64,000 bases of DNA. Source: Azoarcus sp. TTM-91 (GTDB lineage: Bacteria > Pseudomonadota > Gammaproteobacteria > Burkholderiales > Rhodocyclaceae). Below, piece by piece: positions 37,786 through 51,053 of this stretch (the stretch's first letter is position 1; each line of letters begins with the position of its first letter). Both the position numbers and the translations under genes were made by a program. The stretch lies in the NCBI RefSeq assembly GCF_012911025.1, contig NZ_WUEI01000007.1:27068-91067 (forward strand), in the 5' to 3' direction. The notes under the pieces are model-generated. The model saw only the letters and a program-made list of their open reading frames with translations. It was not told the DNA's origin and did no database searches.

Positions 37786-38277
37786 ATGAGACACGTCATC
37801 TCCCTGCTCATCGAGAACGAATCCGGCGCGCTGTCGCGCGTCTCCGGACTGTTCTCGGCCCGCGGCTACAACATCGAGTCGCTCACCGTGGCGCCCACCG
37901 AAGACGCCTCGATGTCGCGCATGACCATCGTCACCGTCGGCTCGGACGAGATCATCGAGCAGATCACCAAGCAGCTGAACAAGCTGGTCGAGGTGGTGAA
38001 GGTGGTCGACATCTCCGAAGCCGCCCACATCGAACGCGAGCTGATGCTGATCAAGGTGCGCGCCACCGGCAAGGACCGCGAGGAGATGAAGCGCACCGCG
38101 GACATCTTCCGCGCCCGCATCATCGACGTCACCGACGCCTCCTACGTCATCGAGCTGACCGGCAACCAGTCCAAGCTCGACGCCTTCCTCGGCGCCATCG
38201 ATTCCAGCCTGATCCTGGAGACGGTGCGTTCCGGCATCTGCGGCATCGGCCGCGGCGACCGCGTGCTGAAGATCTGA
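37786..38277 (+). CDS. ilvH: Acetolactate synthase small (regulatory) subunit
   Basis: IlvH binds valine and controls the large subunit. The 163 residues open with an ACT domain (ISLLIENESGALSRVSGLFSARGYNIESL) and carry the ALS small-subunit C-domain. Full length for the family. ilvC follows 80 bp later. Confidence 0.96.
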   Translation: MRHVISLLIENESGALSRVSGLFSARGYNIESLTVAPTEDASMSRMTIVTVGSDEIIEQITKQLNKLVEVVKVVDISEAAHIERELMLIKVRATGKDREEMKRTADIFRARIIDVTDASYVIELTGNQSKLDAFLGAIDSSLILETVRSGICGIGRGDRVLKI

Positions 38278-39375
<1,098 letters not shown>

Positions 39376-39444
39376 GCATTGCCAGTTCATCCGGGCCGGG
39401 GATCGCTGCATGCGGGCCCCGGCCCTTTTCGTTGAGGGCGCCCC

Positions 39445-40095
39445 ATGTCCGACAAGCAATACCCCCATCCCATCCTGGCCCGCGAGGGCTGGCCTTTCAT
39501 CGCCATCGCACTTGCCCTGGCGCTGGTCGTCAATGGCGCCGCCGGCTGGGCCTGGGCCCTGCCGTTCTGGATCCTGCTGGTCTTCGTTGTCCAGTTCTTC
39601 CGTGACCCCGCCCGGCCCATTCCGCAGGATCCCAAGGCGGTGCTGAGCCCGGCGGACGGCCGCATCGTCGCCATCGAGCCGGTGCGCGACCCCTGGCTGG
39701 ACCGCGACACGGTCAAGATCAGCGTATTCATGAACGTGTTCAACGTGCACTCCAACCGCAGCCCGGTGGATGGCGAAGTGAAGCAGCGCTGGTATCACCC
39801 CGGCCAATTCGTGAATGCCGCGCTGGACAAGGCTTCGGTGGAGAACGAGCGCAACGCGCTGCACATCCGCAGCCGCGACGGCCACGACATCACCTGCGTG
39901 CAGGTCGCCGGCCTGGTTGCCCGCCGCATCCTCTGCTACGTCGAATCCGGCGCCAAGCTGAGCCGCGGCCAGCGCTACGGCTTCATCCGCTTCGGTTCCC
40001 GGGTGGACCTCTACCTGCCGGTGGGCACCCGCGCCCGCGTCACCATCGGCGACAAGGTTTCCGCCAGCAGCACCATCCTCGCCGAGCTGCCCTGA
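39445..40095 (+). CDS. psd: Phosphatidylserine decarboxylase proenzyme
   Basis: Psd turns phosphatidylserine into phosphatidylethanolamine at the inner membrane. The 216 residues are the short proenzyme type: an N-terminal membrane segment ([20 protein letters not shown]), [23 protein letters not shown], and a GS autocleavage site in [10 protein letters not shown] that yields the pyruvoyl group. It is followed by pssA, which makes its substrate. Confidence 0.94.
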   Translation: MSDKQYPHPILAREGWPFIAIALALALVVNGAAGWAWALPFWILLVFVVQFFRDPARPIPQDPKAVLSPADGRIVAIEPVRDPWLDRDTVKISVFMNVFNVHSNRSPVDGEVKQRWYHPGQFVNAALDKASVENERNALHIRSRDGHDITCVQVAGLVARRILCYVESGAKLSRGQRYGFIRFGSRVDLYLPVGTRARVTIGDKVSASSTILAELP

Positions 40096-40106
40096 GCCGG
40101 CCCAGC

Positions 40107-40136
40107 CATGCGGCCGCGCGGGTCCGCGGCCGCATG
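40107..40136 (+). terminator. 12-bp hairpin between psd and pssA
   Basis: CATGCGGCCGCG and CGCGGCCGCATG form a perfect 12-bp stem with a 6-base loop just after psd. No T tract follows, so it may act as an attenuator, RNase barrier or weak terminator. A TAGAAT (40140-40145) immediately downstream could be the -10 of a pssA promoter. Confidence 0.45.
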
Positions 40137-40174
40137 AGCTAGAATCAGACTTTACCCAGCCCGATCCCGTCATC

Positions 40175-40972
40175 GTGGACCATCCCGATCACATGCCCCT
40201 GATCTCCCTCGAAAAGCGGCGCCGCGGGATCTATATCCTGCCCAACCTGTTCACCACCGCTGCCCTGTTCGCCGGCTTCTACGCCATCGTGCAAGCGATG
40301 AACCAGCGCTACGAATATGCGGCTGTCGCCATCTTCGTGGCGATGATCTTCGACGGCCTGGACGGTCGCGTCGCCCGCCTCACCCATACCCAGAGCGCCT
40401 TCGGCGCCGAGTACGACTCGCTGTCGGACATGGTCTCCTTCGGCGCCGCCCCGGCGCTGGTCGTCTACGAATGGGCGCTCAAGGACCTCGGCAAGCTGGG
40501 CTGGATCGCCGCCTTCATCTACTGCGCCGGAGCCGCACTGCGGCTGGCGCGCTTCAACACCAACATCGCGGTGGTGGACAAGCGCTACTTCCAGGGTCTG
40601 CCCAGCCCGGCGGCGGCGGCGCTGGTGGCCGGCCTGGTGTGGGTGGTGTTCGACAACGGCCTGCACGGTGAGGATGTCAGCTGGTATGCCTGCGTGCTGA
40701 CCATCTTTGCCGGCATCTCCATGGTCAGCAACGTGATGTTCTGGAGCGGCAAGGACATCAACCTGCGCAAGAGCGTGCCCTTCATCGTCGTCATCGCGCT
40801 GGTGATGGCTTTCGCCCTGGTTTCCAGCTATCCGCCGGGGGTGCTGTTCGCTCTCTTCCTCGCCTACGCCTGCTCCGGCTACGTGCTGTGGCTGTGGCGC
40901 TGGACGCGGCGCAAGAAGCGCCAGGCGCTGCTGCGCGAGCGCGACGGCAGCGGCACGCCGCCCGAAGCTTGA
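40175..40972 (+). CDS. pssA: CDP-diacylglycerol-serine O-phosphatidyltransferase
   Basis: PssA makes phosphatidylserine in the inner membrane. The 265-residue multi-helix protein has the CDP-alcohol phosphotransferase signature, with DGLDGRVARLTHTQSAFGAEYDSLSD split over its two halves (DGLDGRVARL and GAEYDSLSDM). I use the GTG start; an ATG six codons later (MPLISLEKRRRG) is possible, as neither has a clear ribosome site. Confidence 0.94.
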   Translation: MDHPDHMPLISLEKRRRGIYILPNLFTTAALFAGFYAIVQAMNQRYEYAAVAIFVAMIFDGLDGRVARLTHTQSAFGAEYDSLSDMVSFGAAPALVVYEWALKDLGKLGWIAAFIYCAGAALRLARFNTNIAVVDKRYFQGLPSPAAAALVAGLVWVVFDNGLHGEDVSWYACVLTIFAGISMVSNVMFWSGKDINLRKSVPFIVVIALVMAFALVSSYPPGVLFALFLAYACSGYVLWLWRWTRRKKRQALLRERDGSGTPPEA

Positions 40973-41012
40973 GCCCTGCATCCCGGTTGCCGACGCCCGG
41001 CGCGAGGACACG

Positions 41013-41702
41013 ATGGCCGTCCGCCTGCTGCTGATCGAAGACAACCGGGACATCCTCGCCAACCTGGCCGACTACCTCAGCCTCAAGGGCTTCGAGGTGG
41101 ATTGCGCCCAGGACGGGCTGGGCGGCATCCACCTTGCCGCCACCCAGCATTACGACCTCATCGTGCTCGATGTGATGCTGCCGGGCATGGACGGCTACAG
41201 CCTGTGCCAGCGCCTGCGCGAAGGCGAGCGCAACGACACCCCGGTCATCATGCTCACCGCCCGCGATGCGCTGGACGACCGCCTCAGCGGCTTCCGTGCC
41301 GGTGCCGACGACTACCTCACCAAGCCCTTCGCCCTGCCCGAACTGGCCGCCCGCATCGAAGCGGTACTCAAACGCACCCGTGGCGGCGGCCGGCGACGGC
41401 TGCAGGTGGCAGATCTCAGCTACGACCTCGACACGCTGGAAGTCAGCCGCGCCGGCCAGGCCCTGCACCTCGGCCCCATCGGCCTCAAGCTGCTGGCGAC
41501 CTTGATGCAGCGCAGCCCCGGCGTGGTCCGCCGGGAAGTGCTGGAGAACGTACTGTGGGGCGACGAACCGCCCGACAGCGATGCCTTGCGCAGCCACATC
41601 CACGCCCTGCGCCAGCAGATCGACAAGCCCTTCGCCAGCGCCTTGCTGCACACGGTGCACGGCGTCGGCTACCGGCTGGCGCCGGCCGAACATGAGCACT
41701 AG
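41013..41702 (+). CDS. colR: ColR-like OmpR-family response regulator
   Basis: The 229 residues closely follow the ColR pattern known from Pseudomonas: LIEDNRDILANLADYL, VLDVMLPGMDGYSLCQRLR with the phospho-Asp, ADDYLTKPFALPELAARIEAV, and the C-terminal wing IDKPFASALLHTVHGVGYRLA. ColR regulates envelope and membrane-homeostasis genes under metal stress. Its stop lies inside the start of the sensor gene (11-bp overlap). Confidence 0.9.
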   Translation: MAVRLLLIEDNRDILANLADYLSLKGFEVDCAQDGLGGIHLAATQHYDLIVLDVMLPGMDGYSLCQRLREGERNDTPVIMLTARDALDDRLSGFRAGADDYLTKPFALPELAARIEAVLKRTRGGGRRRLQVADLSYDLDTLEVSRAGQALHLGPIGLKLLATLMQRSPGVVRREVLENVLWGDEPPDSDALRSHIHALRQQIDKPFASALLHTVHGVGYRLAPAEHEH

Positions 41703-42993
41703 CCAACCCACGGCCGCCTTCCAGCGCCACGGACTGGCGAGCCGCATCGTCATCGCCTTCACGCTGATGGCCACCACCGTCGCCGGCCTGTTCTCGGTCG
41801 GCGTCATCCTCGCCATCGGCATGGCAGAGCAGGAGCTGGTCACCGAGGGCATGAGCCGGCAGCTGGACTTCGTCATTGCCAGCGGCGAGGACAGCGCCTC
41901 GCGCCAACTGAGCGCCGGCCTGCACCTCTACCGCAGCGGGGCGCCGGGCGATCCTCCGCTGCCGGCCTGGCTGCAAGGCTATGGCCCCGGCTTTCACGAG
42001 ATCATCCACGACGGCGTGGAATACGAAACGCTGTTCAGCGAGCAAGGCTCGACACGCTACGTGCTGCTGCTCGACCAGGAAGACTTCGAGCGCCACGAGC
42101 GCATGACCTTCCTCATCGTCGGCGCCGGCTTCCTGCTCAGCGCGCTGACCGCGCTGGTGCTCGGCCTGCTCACGGCGCGCCGGGTCATCGCGCCGGTAGT
42201 ACGCCTGGCCGGCCAGGTGCAGCACCGGGATCAGCTGCTGCCGCTGGCGCCCCCATTGGCGCCGGATTATCCCGCCGACGAGGTCGGCCAACTCGCCGCG
42301 GCCTTCGACAGCACCCTGGGCCAGCTGCGCCAGGCCCTGCAGCGCGAAACGCTGTTCACCAGCGACGTCAGCCACGAGTTGCGCACCCCGCTGATGGTGA
42401 TCGCCAGCTCCTGCGAACTGCTGCTGGAAGAGCTGCCCGCCGGCTCGCGCGAACACACCCAGCTGCTCCGCCTGCACCGCTCCTGCGGCGAAATGCGGGA
42501 ACTGATAGAGACCTTCCTGTGGCTGGCCCGCGGCGCCAGCGGGCGCAATCCGCTCGCCAGCGACACTACCCTCGCAGCCGTTGCCGAGGAGCAGCGCGAG
42601 CGCTGGGCGCAAGAGGCCGTGCAGCGCGGCCTCGCCTTCCACCTGGAGGGCGTGGCTGCCGACGCCGATGCGCCCCGCTACCCGGCGCCGCTATTGCGCG
42701 CGGTGATGTCCAATCTGCTGCGCAACGCCCTGCATTACACCGACCGCGGTTCGGTGCGGCTGATCCTGCATGCGGACGGATTTGACGTCGCGGACACAGG
42801 CGCCGGCATTCCCGAGGCGGAACGCCTGGACATCTTCCGCCCCTTCATCCGCGGCAGCACCAGCCGGGGCGACGGCATCGGCCTTGGGCTGTCGCTGGTG
42901 CAGCGTATTTGCAGCCAGCAAGGCTGGCGGGTATCGCTGGAAGCCAATCCGGGCGGCGGCTGCCTTTTCCGGGTAAGCCTGCAGCCGCGCTGA
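41692..42993 (+). CDS. colS: ColS-like sensor histidine kinase
   Basis: The 433 residues have two membrane helices (about 18-44 and 138-162) around a periplasmic loop, a HAMP-like linker, the H-box SDVSHELRTPLMVI, the N-box NLLRNALHYT and G-boxes DTGAGIP and GDGIGLGLSLV. In Pseudomonas ColS senses excess iron and zinc through periplasmic ExxE motifs. Here overlapping ExxE motifs, EDFERHE (residues 130-136), stand just before helix 2, consistent with metal sensing. It is coupled to colR. Confidence 0.88.
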   Translation: MSTSQPTAAFQRHGLASRIVIAFTLMATTVAGLFSVGVILAIGMAEQELVTEGMSRQLDFVIASGEDSASRQLSAGLHLYRSGAPGDPPLPAWLQGYGPGFHEIIHDGVEYETLFSEQGSTRYVLLLDQEDFERHERMTFLIVGAGFLLSALTALVLGLLTARRVIAPVVRLAGQVQHRDQLLPLAPPLAPDYPADEVGQLAAAFDSTLGQLRQALQRETLFTSDVSHELRTPLMVIASSCELLLEELPAGSREHTQLLRLHRSCGEMRELIETFLWLARGASGRNPLASDTTLAAVAEEQRERWAQEAVQRGLAFHLEGVAADADAPRYPAPLLRAVMSNLLRNALHYTDRGSVRLILHADGFDVADTGAGIPEAERLDIFRPFIRGSTSRGDGIGLGLSLVQRICSQQGWRVSLEANPGGGCLFRVSLQPR

Positions 42994-43026
42994 ACACCCG
43001 GTTTCACGAAATTCTCACACCCGGTT
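42994..43026 (+). promoter_or_regulatory. Direct repeat upstream of the methyltransferase gene, possible ColR site
   Basis: The 10-mer ACACCCGGTT occurs twice, 23 bp apart (42994-43003 and 43017-43026), directly after the colS stop. Between the copies is TTTCACGAAATTCTCAC, which contains the TTTCAC string found in Pseudomonas ColR sites. The two-turn spacing suits tandem binding of a response-regulator dimer. Confidence 0.45.
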
Positions 43027-43084
43027 GACGCGGCGCTGACGCCCACCCAGCCAAGCTGCGGGCTCCTCACACCAGGAGCCTCCG

Positions 43085-43768
43085 ATGAGCAGCCCCGCGC
43101 CCCAGCCGATCTCACTGCCCTTCTCGGACAAATACGACCAGGCCCACGCCCAGGCCTACTTCCGCAAACACCGCGACGGCCTCGCCCGCCGGCTCTCCCA
43201 TCTTCGCGACGAGCAGATGGCGCGCCGCGCCCTGCACCTGGCCGACGATCCCACACTGGTACTGGACCTGCCCTGCGGCGCAGGCCGCTTCTGGCCGGTG
43301 CTGGCCGAGCAGCCCAATCGCGTCATCATTGCCGGCGACAACTCCGCCGACATGCTGGCCGTCGCCCGCAGCAACCATCCGGCCAGCCTGCTCCGCCGCG
43401 TTTCCCCGCTGAAGACCTCCGCCTTCGACATCGACCTGCCCGAGCGCGCGGTCGATTGCGTGTTCTGCATGCGCCTGCTGCATCACATCGGCGAGGCCGA
43501 GCATCGCCTGGCGATGCTGCGGGAGTTCCACCGCGTCACCCGCGACACGGTGATCCTTTCCCTGTGGGTGGATGGCAACTACAAGGCCTGGCGGCGCGCC
43601 CGGCTGGAGCGCGAGCGCGGAACCGGCGGCTACCAGAACCGCTTCGTCATCCCGGTCCAGACCGCCGAGCGGGAGTTCCGCCAGGCCGGCTTCGACATCC
43701 TCGGCCATTCCGACTTCCTGCCGCGCTACGCCATGTGGCGGGTCTACACGCTGCGGAGAAGCGCCTGA
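43085..43768 (+). CDS. WarA-like SAM-dependent methyltransferase
   Basis: The 227 residues contain a class I methyltransferase core: LVLDLPCGAGRFWPVL (motif I), AGDNSADMLAVA (motif II) and FCMRLLHHIGE (post-motif region). The pattern of LPCGAGRFW, NSADM and the C-terminal DFLPRYAMWRVYTLRR resembles the methyltransferase WarA that follows colRS in pseudomonads. AGGAG precedes the ATG. Its stop overlaps the kinase start (TGATG). Acceptor probably a surface glycan or LPS core sugar; this is inference. Confidence 0.85.
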   Translation: MSSPAPQPISLPFSDKYDQAHAQAYFRKHRDGLARRLSHLRDEQMARRALHLADDPTLVLDLPCGAGRFWPVLAEQPNRVIIAGDNSADMLAVARSNHPASLLRRVSPLKTSAFDIDLPERAVDCVFCMRLLHHIGEAEHRLAMLREFHRVTRDTVILSLWVDGNYKAWRRARLERERGTGGYQNRFVIPVQTAEREFRQAGFDILGHSDFLPRYAMWRVYTLRRSA

Positions 43769-44448
43769 TGGCCGCCCACATCCTCAGCGCTGGCGCCCCC
43801 GCCCAGGCCAGCGACAGCGCCGACGCCTTCGCCCACTGGTGGACCTTCCCCGGCGAATGGGTGGAGCCGGTCAACCGCCGCCGCGCCGGCTGGAGCGGCG
43901 TACTCCGTGCGACGCAAGGAGACAGGGTGCTCTACATCAAGCGCCAATGCGGCCACCTCTGCCGGACTCCCAGCCGCCCCCTGGGCTGGCCCACCGCCAG
44001 CCGGGAGTGGCACTACCTCGGCCGCCTCGCCGCGCTCGGCATTCCCACGCCGCAGCCCCTTTTTCACGGCTCCCGCCGCGGCGAGCAGGGGCAGGAGACG
44101 GTGCTCGTCACCGCCGAGCTGCAGGGTTACCGGCCGCTCGCCGAACAGACCGCCTTGTCGCCCGAGCAGCGCAGGCAGCTTGCCGCCGAGGTGGGCAAGA
44201 CGCTGGGCCGCCTGCACCGGGCCCGCCTCCAGCATGGCTGCCTTTACGACAAACACATTATGGTGCGGTGGCGCGACGGGCAGGCGGACGTCGCCCTGCT
44301 CGACCTGGAAAAGATGCGCCCCCGCCTGCGCCGCAGCCTGGCCGCCGGCCACGACCTGGAACAGCTCTCCCGCCACCAGACCCTGTGGCAGGCAAGCGAC
44401 TGGCAGCACCTGCTGGCCGCCCACGCCCGGCACCTCAACCTGCGCTGA
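43768..44448 (+). CDS. Lipopolysaccharide-kinase-like protein (InaA/WaaP/Kdo-kinase family)
   Basis: The 226 residues fit the small lipopolysaccharide kinase family. LYIKRQ gives the ATP lysine, LHRARLQHGCLYDKHIMV the catalytic loop (HGxxxxKHI type), and LLDLEKMR the metal-binding DxE in place of DFG. Relatives phosphorylate heptose or Kdo of the LPS core. Its ATG overlaps the upstream stop, so it is coupled with the methyltransferase. A kinase of this kind also accompanies colRS in Pseudomonas. Confidence 0.82.
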   Translation: MAAHILSAGAPAQASDSADAFAHWWTFPGEWVEPVNRRRAGWSGVLRATQGDRVLYIKRQCGHLCRTPSRPLGWPTASREWHYLGRLAALGIPTPQPLFHGSRRGEQGQETVLVTAELQGYRPLAEQTALSPEQRRQLAAEVGKTLGRLHRARLQHGCLYDKHIMVRWRDGQADVALLDLEKMRPRLRRSLAAGHDLEQLSRHQTLWQASDWQHLLAAHARHLNLR

Positions 44449-44479
44449 ACGCGCCGCCCCCCAGACCGGAACGGAATCC

Positions 44480-45136
44480 ATGAGCACCCTCCTCCATACC
44501 TACCGCGGCCGCTTCAAGTACGACGAGGCCACCGCCCACGCCTACCAGAACAAGAGCAGCCGCCGCCACCGGGCGGAAATGAAGCTGGTGGAGCGCGCCC
44601 TGCGCCAGATCCCGCGTGACCACCGCCTGCTGGATCTGCCCTGCGGTGGCGGCCGCGCCACCCTGCATGCGGCGGCGCTGGGTTTCAAGGTGAGCGCCGC
44701 CGACTACTCGGACGCGATGCTGGAGATCGCCCGCCGCCGATTGCGCGAGCAGGGGCTGGACTGCCCGGTGGAAAAGCAGGACATCGAGAACCTGGAGTAC
44801 GCCGACGACAGCTTCGACAGCGTTCTGTGCTTCCGCCTCTTCCACCACTTCCCCACGCCGGAGGTGCGCGAGCGCGCCGTCGCCGAGCTTTGCCGCGTCA
44901 GCCGGCGCTACGTGCTGCTGTCCTACTTCTCGCCCTTCTCCATCACCTCGATCAAGCGCCGGCTGCGTGTCTCGCTCGGCGGCAGGCAGTCGGAAAAGCA
45001 TGCCACCCCGCTGCGTGAAGTACGCAGCTACTTCGAACGGCAGGGCTTCCACCTCGTGCGGGACCTCGCCGTGCTTCCCCTGCTGCACACCCTGCACCTG
45101 GCGGTTTTCGAGCGGGCCCCCGCCGTGACGCGCTGA
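44480..45136 (+). CDS. Second class I methyltransferase of the ColRS locus
   Basis: The 218-residue protein is a distant paralogue of the WarA-like protein two genes upstream: LLDLPCGGGRATLHA replaces the LPCGAGRFW motif, AADYSDAMLEIARRRL is motif II, and LCFRLFHHFPTPEVRERAV parallels CMRLLHHIGEAEHRLAM. The N-terminal YDEATAHAYQNK also resembles YDQAHAQAYFRKH. The ATG follows the kinase stop by 31 bp. Substrate unknown, probably the same surface polymer. Confidence 0.82.
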   Translation: MSTLLHTYRGRFKYDEATAHAYQNKSSRRHRAEMKLVERALRQIPRDHRLLDLPCGGGRATLHAAALGFKVSAADYSDAMLEIARRRLREQGLDCPVEKQDIENLEYADDSFDSVLCFRLFHHFPTPEVRERAVAELCRVSRRYVLLSYFSPFSITSIKRRLRVSLGGRQSEKHATPLREVRSYFERQGFHLVRDLAVLPLLHTLHLAVFERAPAVTR

Positions 45137-45268
45137 GCCGCGGAAAGGCGTCCGCCCGTTCGTGCCGCTCCCATGCCGGGCGCCAGCGCGATAAGATTCC
45201 GCTTTTCCCCGCAGGCGCGACTTCCGCGCCAGCACGCCGCGCCGGAATCGAATCCGCAGGAGCCCACC

Positions 45269-46822
<1,554 letters not shown>

Positions 46823-46828
46823 GCGCGA

Positions 46829-46853
46829 AACGGGGAGCCGTCAGCTCCCCGTT
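46829..46853 (+). terminator. Hairpin terminator after leuA
   Basis: AACGGGGAGC/GCTCCCCGTT is a perfect 10-bp stem with a 5-base loop, 6 bp past the leuA stop. The tail CAGTTCT is only weakly T-rich. It lies between the convergent leuA and DUF2069 genes and may serve both. Confidence 0.6.
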
Positions 46854-46876
46854 CAGTTCTCCCGACGCCCGGCGGC

Positions 46877-48962
<2,086 letters not shown>

Positions 48963-49004
48963 AGCCCCCGGGCCGGCTCCGCACGCAAACGCCCAGGGAA
49001 AATG

Positions 49005-49036
49005 AAAAAAGCCGCCGACGGCACTGTCAGCGGCTT
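49005..49036 (-). terminator. Intrinsic terminator of the PilZ-like gene
   Basis: On the minus strand AAGCCGC/GCGGCTT form a 7-bp stem with a 14-base loop that is itself partly paired, followed by TTTTTT. It lies about 25 bp past the stop codon. Confidence 0.75.
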
Positions 49037-49059
49037 AAGCCTTCCTGTCGGCCAGGGCC

Positions 49060-50568
49060 TCAGATCGGGTAGGGATCGATCTCGTACTGGAACAGCTCGA
49101 CCGCCGCCGTCTGCATGTCCAGCCCGAGCACGCGCGCCTGGGCCACGTAGAGGTGACTGCTCTCGTGCACCAGGATGAAGCGGCGCGAAACGTAGGAGCC
49201 AGCCGGCGCGAGGATGGCCTGGTTGCGCCGTACCGCCGCCATCGGCGGCAGGATGAGGGCCGGCGCGGTACCCCGCATGTCGCTGCCGCGGAAGCCGACT
49301 GACACGGGGGTGAAGGCTTGCGACAGCAGTTGCAGGCCCAGTTCAATCTGGTCTGGATTCTCGCTGCGCAGCCAGCGCACGATGCAGATCGACCACGGCT
49401 GCGAGGCATCCCGCCTCAGCGCCAGCGCCATGCCGGCGGAGAGTACGCCCTCGACCCCGGCCACGCACATGATGGCGTAGCCGCCCGGGCTCTCGTTGAA
49501 CACCATCCATTCGGCCAGGGTCACGTTTTCCTCGCCGCGCCGCGCCATCTCCCAGATGGCTCTGAGCCCGGCGCAGACCTGTACCGTGTATTGGTGTTTG
49601 CGCCTGGGCAGCTCACGCATGGGAGGCAAGGTCCAGCGCCCGCGCAAGCGGCGCAACAGGGTCAGGGCCTCCACCGGGGTCAACCCCTCGGGCAGGCCGG
49701 AAACATCCGGAGCCAGCAATTCGCCATCGCGCTCCAGGCCCACCACTTCCGCTTCCAGGATGCGGCTCTCCAGCCAGGTCATCTGCTGGTCCACCATGCG
49801 GACCAGCGGCACCGGGGTGAAATGCAGCACCCGCACGTCGTCCGGCGCCTGCCGCCTGGCCGCCGCTACCGGCGGGCCATCCTGGGCGCAGTCCATCCAG
49901 TAGCTCATCTGCTCCGGCTGCAAGGGCGACAGGGACAACTCGGCAGGGGCGGCGAAGTCGCCCAAGTACTCGAACAACCAGGCCAGCTCACGCGCAGTCA
50001 GGCTCTCCGGCTGGGCCACCGCGATTGCCAGCAGGCGCTTGTACTGAGCAGTGAGCCGCGCAGCCACGCCACTGTCGGCGAGCAAATCGGAACCGTTCAG
50101 GTTTGCCATCAGGCCATGCGCATGCAGCCACAGCCCGGACGGGGCGACCGCGCCCGCCATGCAACCGATGAGATAGGCCTCGCCCACCAGCAGTTGCGCC
50201 CACGCGGCGGACTCCAGCGGCTCCCCGCTGGACATCAGCCGCCACCGGCCGCGACCATCTTCGGCCAGACGCTGGCAAGCCGCGGCAATCTCCAGCAGCG
50301 CGTCAACCAGGCTGGCGGCAGCCAGGTGCATCTCCCGCGCCAGCGGAAGCGATGCGCTGATCAGGCGCGGACCGAAGCGCCCGCAGACATCCAGCGCCCG
50401 CGAGCTGAAAGCGTCCAGCAGTTCCTGTGCCGCCGCATCCGCTCGCGACACCTGACCGAACCACTCCCGCAGCGCGGCCAGATCGGCGACCGGGTCGTCA
50501 GCCGGCTCCGCAGCTAGCCAGTCCATCGCGGCGGCGATGGGATCGGAGGGACGACCGGACTCGGACAT
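49060..50568 (-). CDS. Uncharacterised 502-residue protein with PilZ-like C-terminal domain
   Basis: I do not know a name for this protein. It is soluble and mostly helical up to about residue 240. The C-terminal part (about 310-420) looks like a PilZ beta-barrel: RELPR (318-322) fits RxxxR and NESPGG (358-363) fits the (D/N)xSxxG motif of cyclic-di-GMP binding, followed by a hydrophobic GYAIMCV strand and IVRWLRSENPDQIELGLQLLS. I use the ATG giving MSESGRPSDP; a TTG ten codons upstream is possible. Monocistronic, divergent from rpsP. Confidence 0.7.
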   Translation of the reverse strand: MSESGRPSDPIAAAMDWLAAEPADDPVADLAALREWFGQVSRADAAAQELLDAFSSRALDVCGRFGPRLISASLPLAREMHLAAASLVDALLEIAAACQRLAEDGRGRWRLMSSGEPLESAAWAQLLVGEAYLIGCMAGAVAPSGLWLHAHGLMANLNGSDLLADSGVAARLTAQYKRLLAIAVAQPESLTARELAWLFEYLGDFAAPAELSLSPLQPEQMSYWMDCAQDGPPVAAARRQAPDDVRVLHFTPVPLVRMVDQQMTWLESRILEAEVVGLERDGELLAPDVSGLPEGLTPVEALTLLRRLRGRWTLPPMRELPRRKHQYTVQVCAGLRAIWEMARRGEENVTLAEWMVFNESPGGYAIMCVAGVEGVLSAGMALALRRDASQPWSICIVRWLRSENPDQIELGLQLLSQAFTPVSVGFRGSDMRGTAPALILPPMAAVRRNQAILAPAGSYVSRRFILVHESSHLYVAQARVLGLDMQTAAVELFQYEIDPYPI

Positions 50569-50718
50569 TGTGTCGGGATCGAAATGAACGGCTGACAATT
50601 GTAGGCAAGATTCACGGCGCCCCCTAATCCGGGCGTTCGCGCTGCGTGAAGCACGTCACTGCGGAATTGCACTGCGGTCGCATCTCCCCTTCCAGCAGAG
50701 GCACTTGCTTGAAAAGGC

Positions 50719-50747
50719 TTGTCCCCGGCCTCCCTTTGACTTATAGT
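50719..50747 (+). promoter_or_regulatory. rpsP operon promoter
   Basis: TTGTCC and TATAGT are separated by exactly 17 bp, 39 bp before the rpsP ATG. The -10 matches five of six consensus bases and the -35 four. The position suits a housekeeping sigma-70 promoter for rpsP-rimM-trmD-rplS. Confidence 0.65.
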
Positions 50748-50785
50748 TTTGGGCTTTTCGCATCTACCGATCACAGGATAACCAC

Positions 50786-51034
50786 ATGGTCGTCATTCGC
50801 CTTGCCCGTGGTGGCGCCAAGAAGCGCCCGTTCTACAACATCGTTGCCGCCGATTCCCGCAATCGCCGCGACGGTCGCTTCATCGAGCGCGTCGGCTTCT
50901 ACAACCCGGTTGCCTCCGGCGCCGAGAAGACGCTGGTGGTCAACACCGAGCGCCTGACCTACTGGGAGCAGAACGGCGCCCAGCTGTCGCCGACCGTTGC
51001 CCGCCTGGTGAAGCAGGCCGCCAAGGCCGCCTGA
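50786..51034 (+). CDS. rpsP: 30S ribosomal protein S16
   Basis: This 82-residue protein starts [20 protein letters not shown] and contains [11 protein letters not shown], the S16 signature. It is the first gene of the universally conserved rpsP-rimM-trmD-rplS operon. Confidence 0.98.
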   Translation: MVVIRLARGGAKKRPFYNIVAADSRNRRDGRFIERVGFYNPVASGAEKTLVVNTERLTYWEQNGAQLSPTVARLVKQAAKAA

Positions 51035-51053
51035 TCCGCTGGCAGCTGAAGCG

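Noticed and set aside
45236..45250. GGAATCGAATCC resembling a tRNA T-arm
   Set aside because: No cloverleaf can be drawn around it and it lies in the leuA leader.
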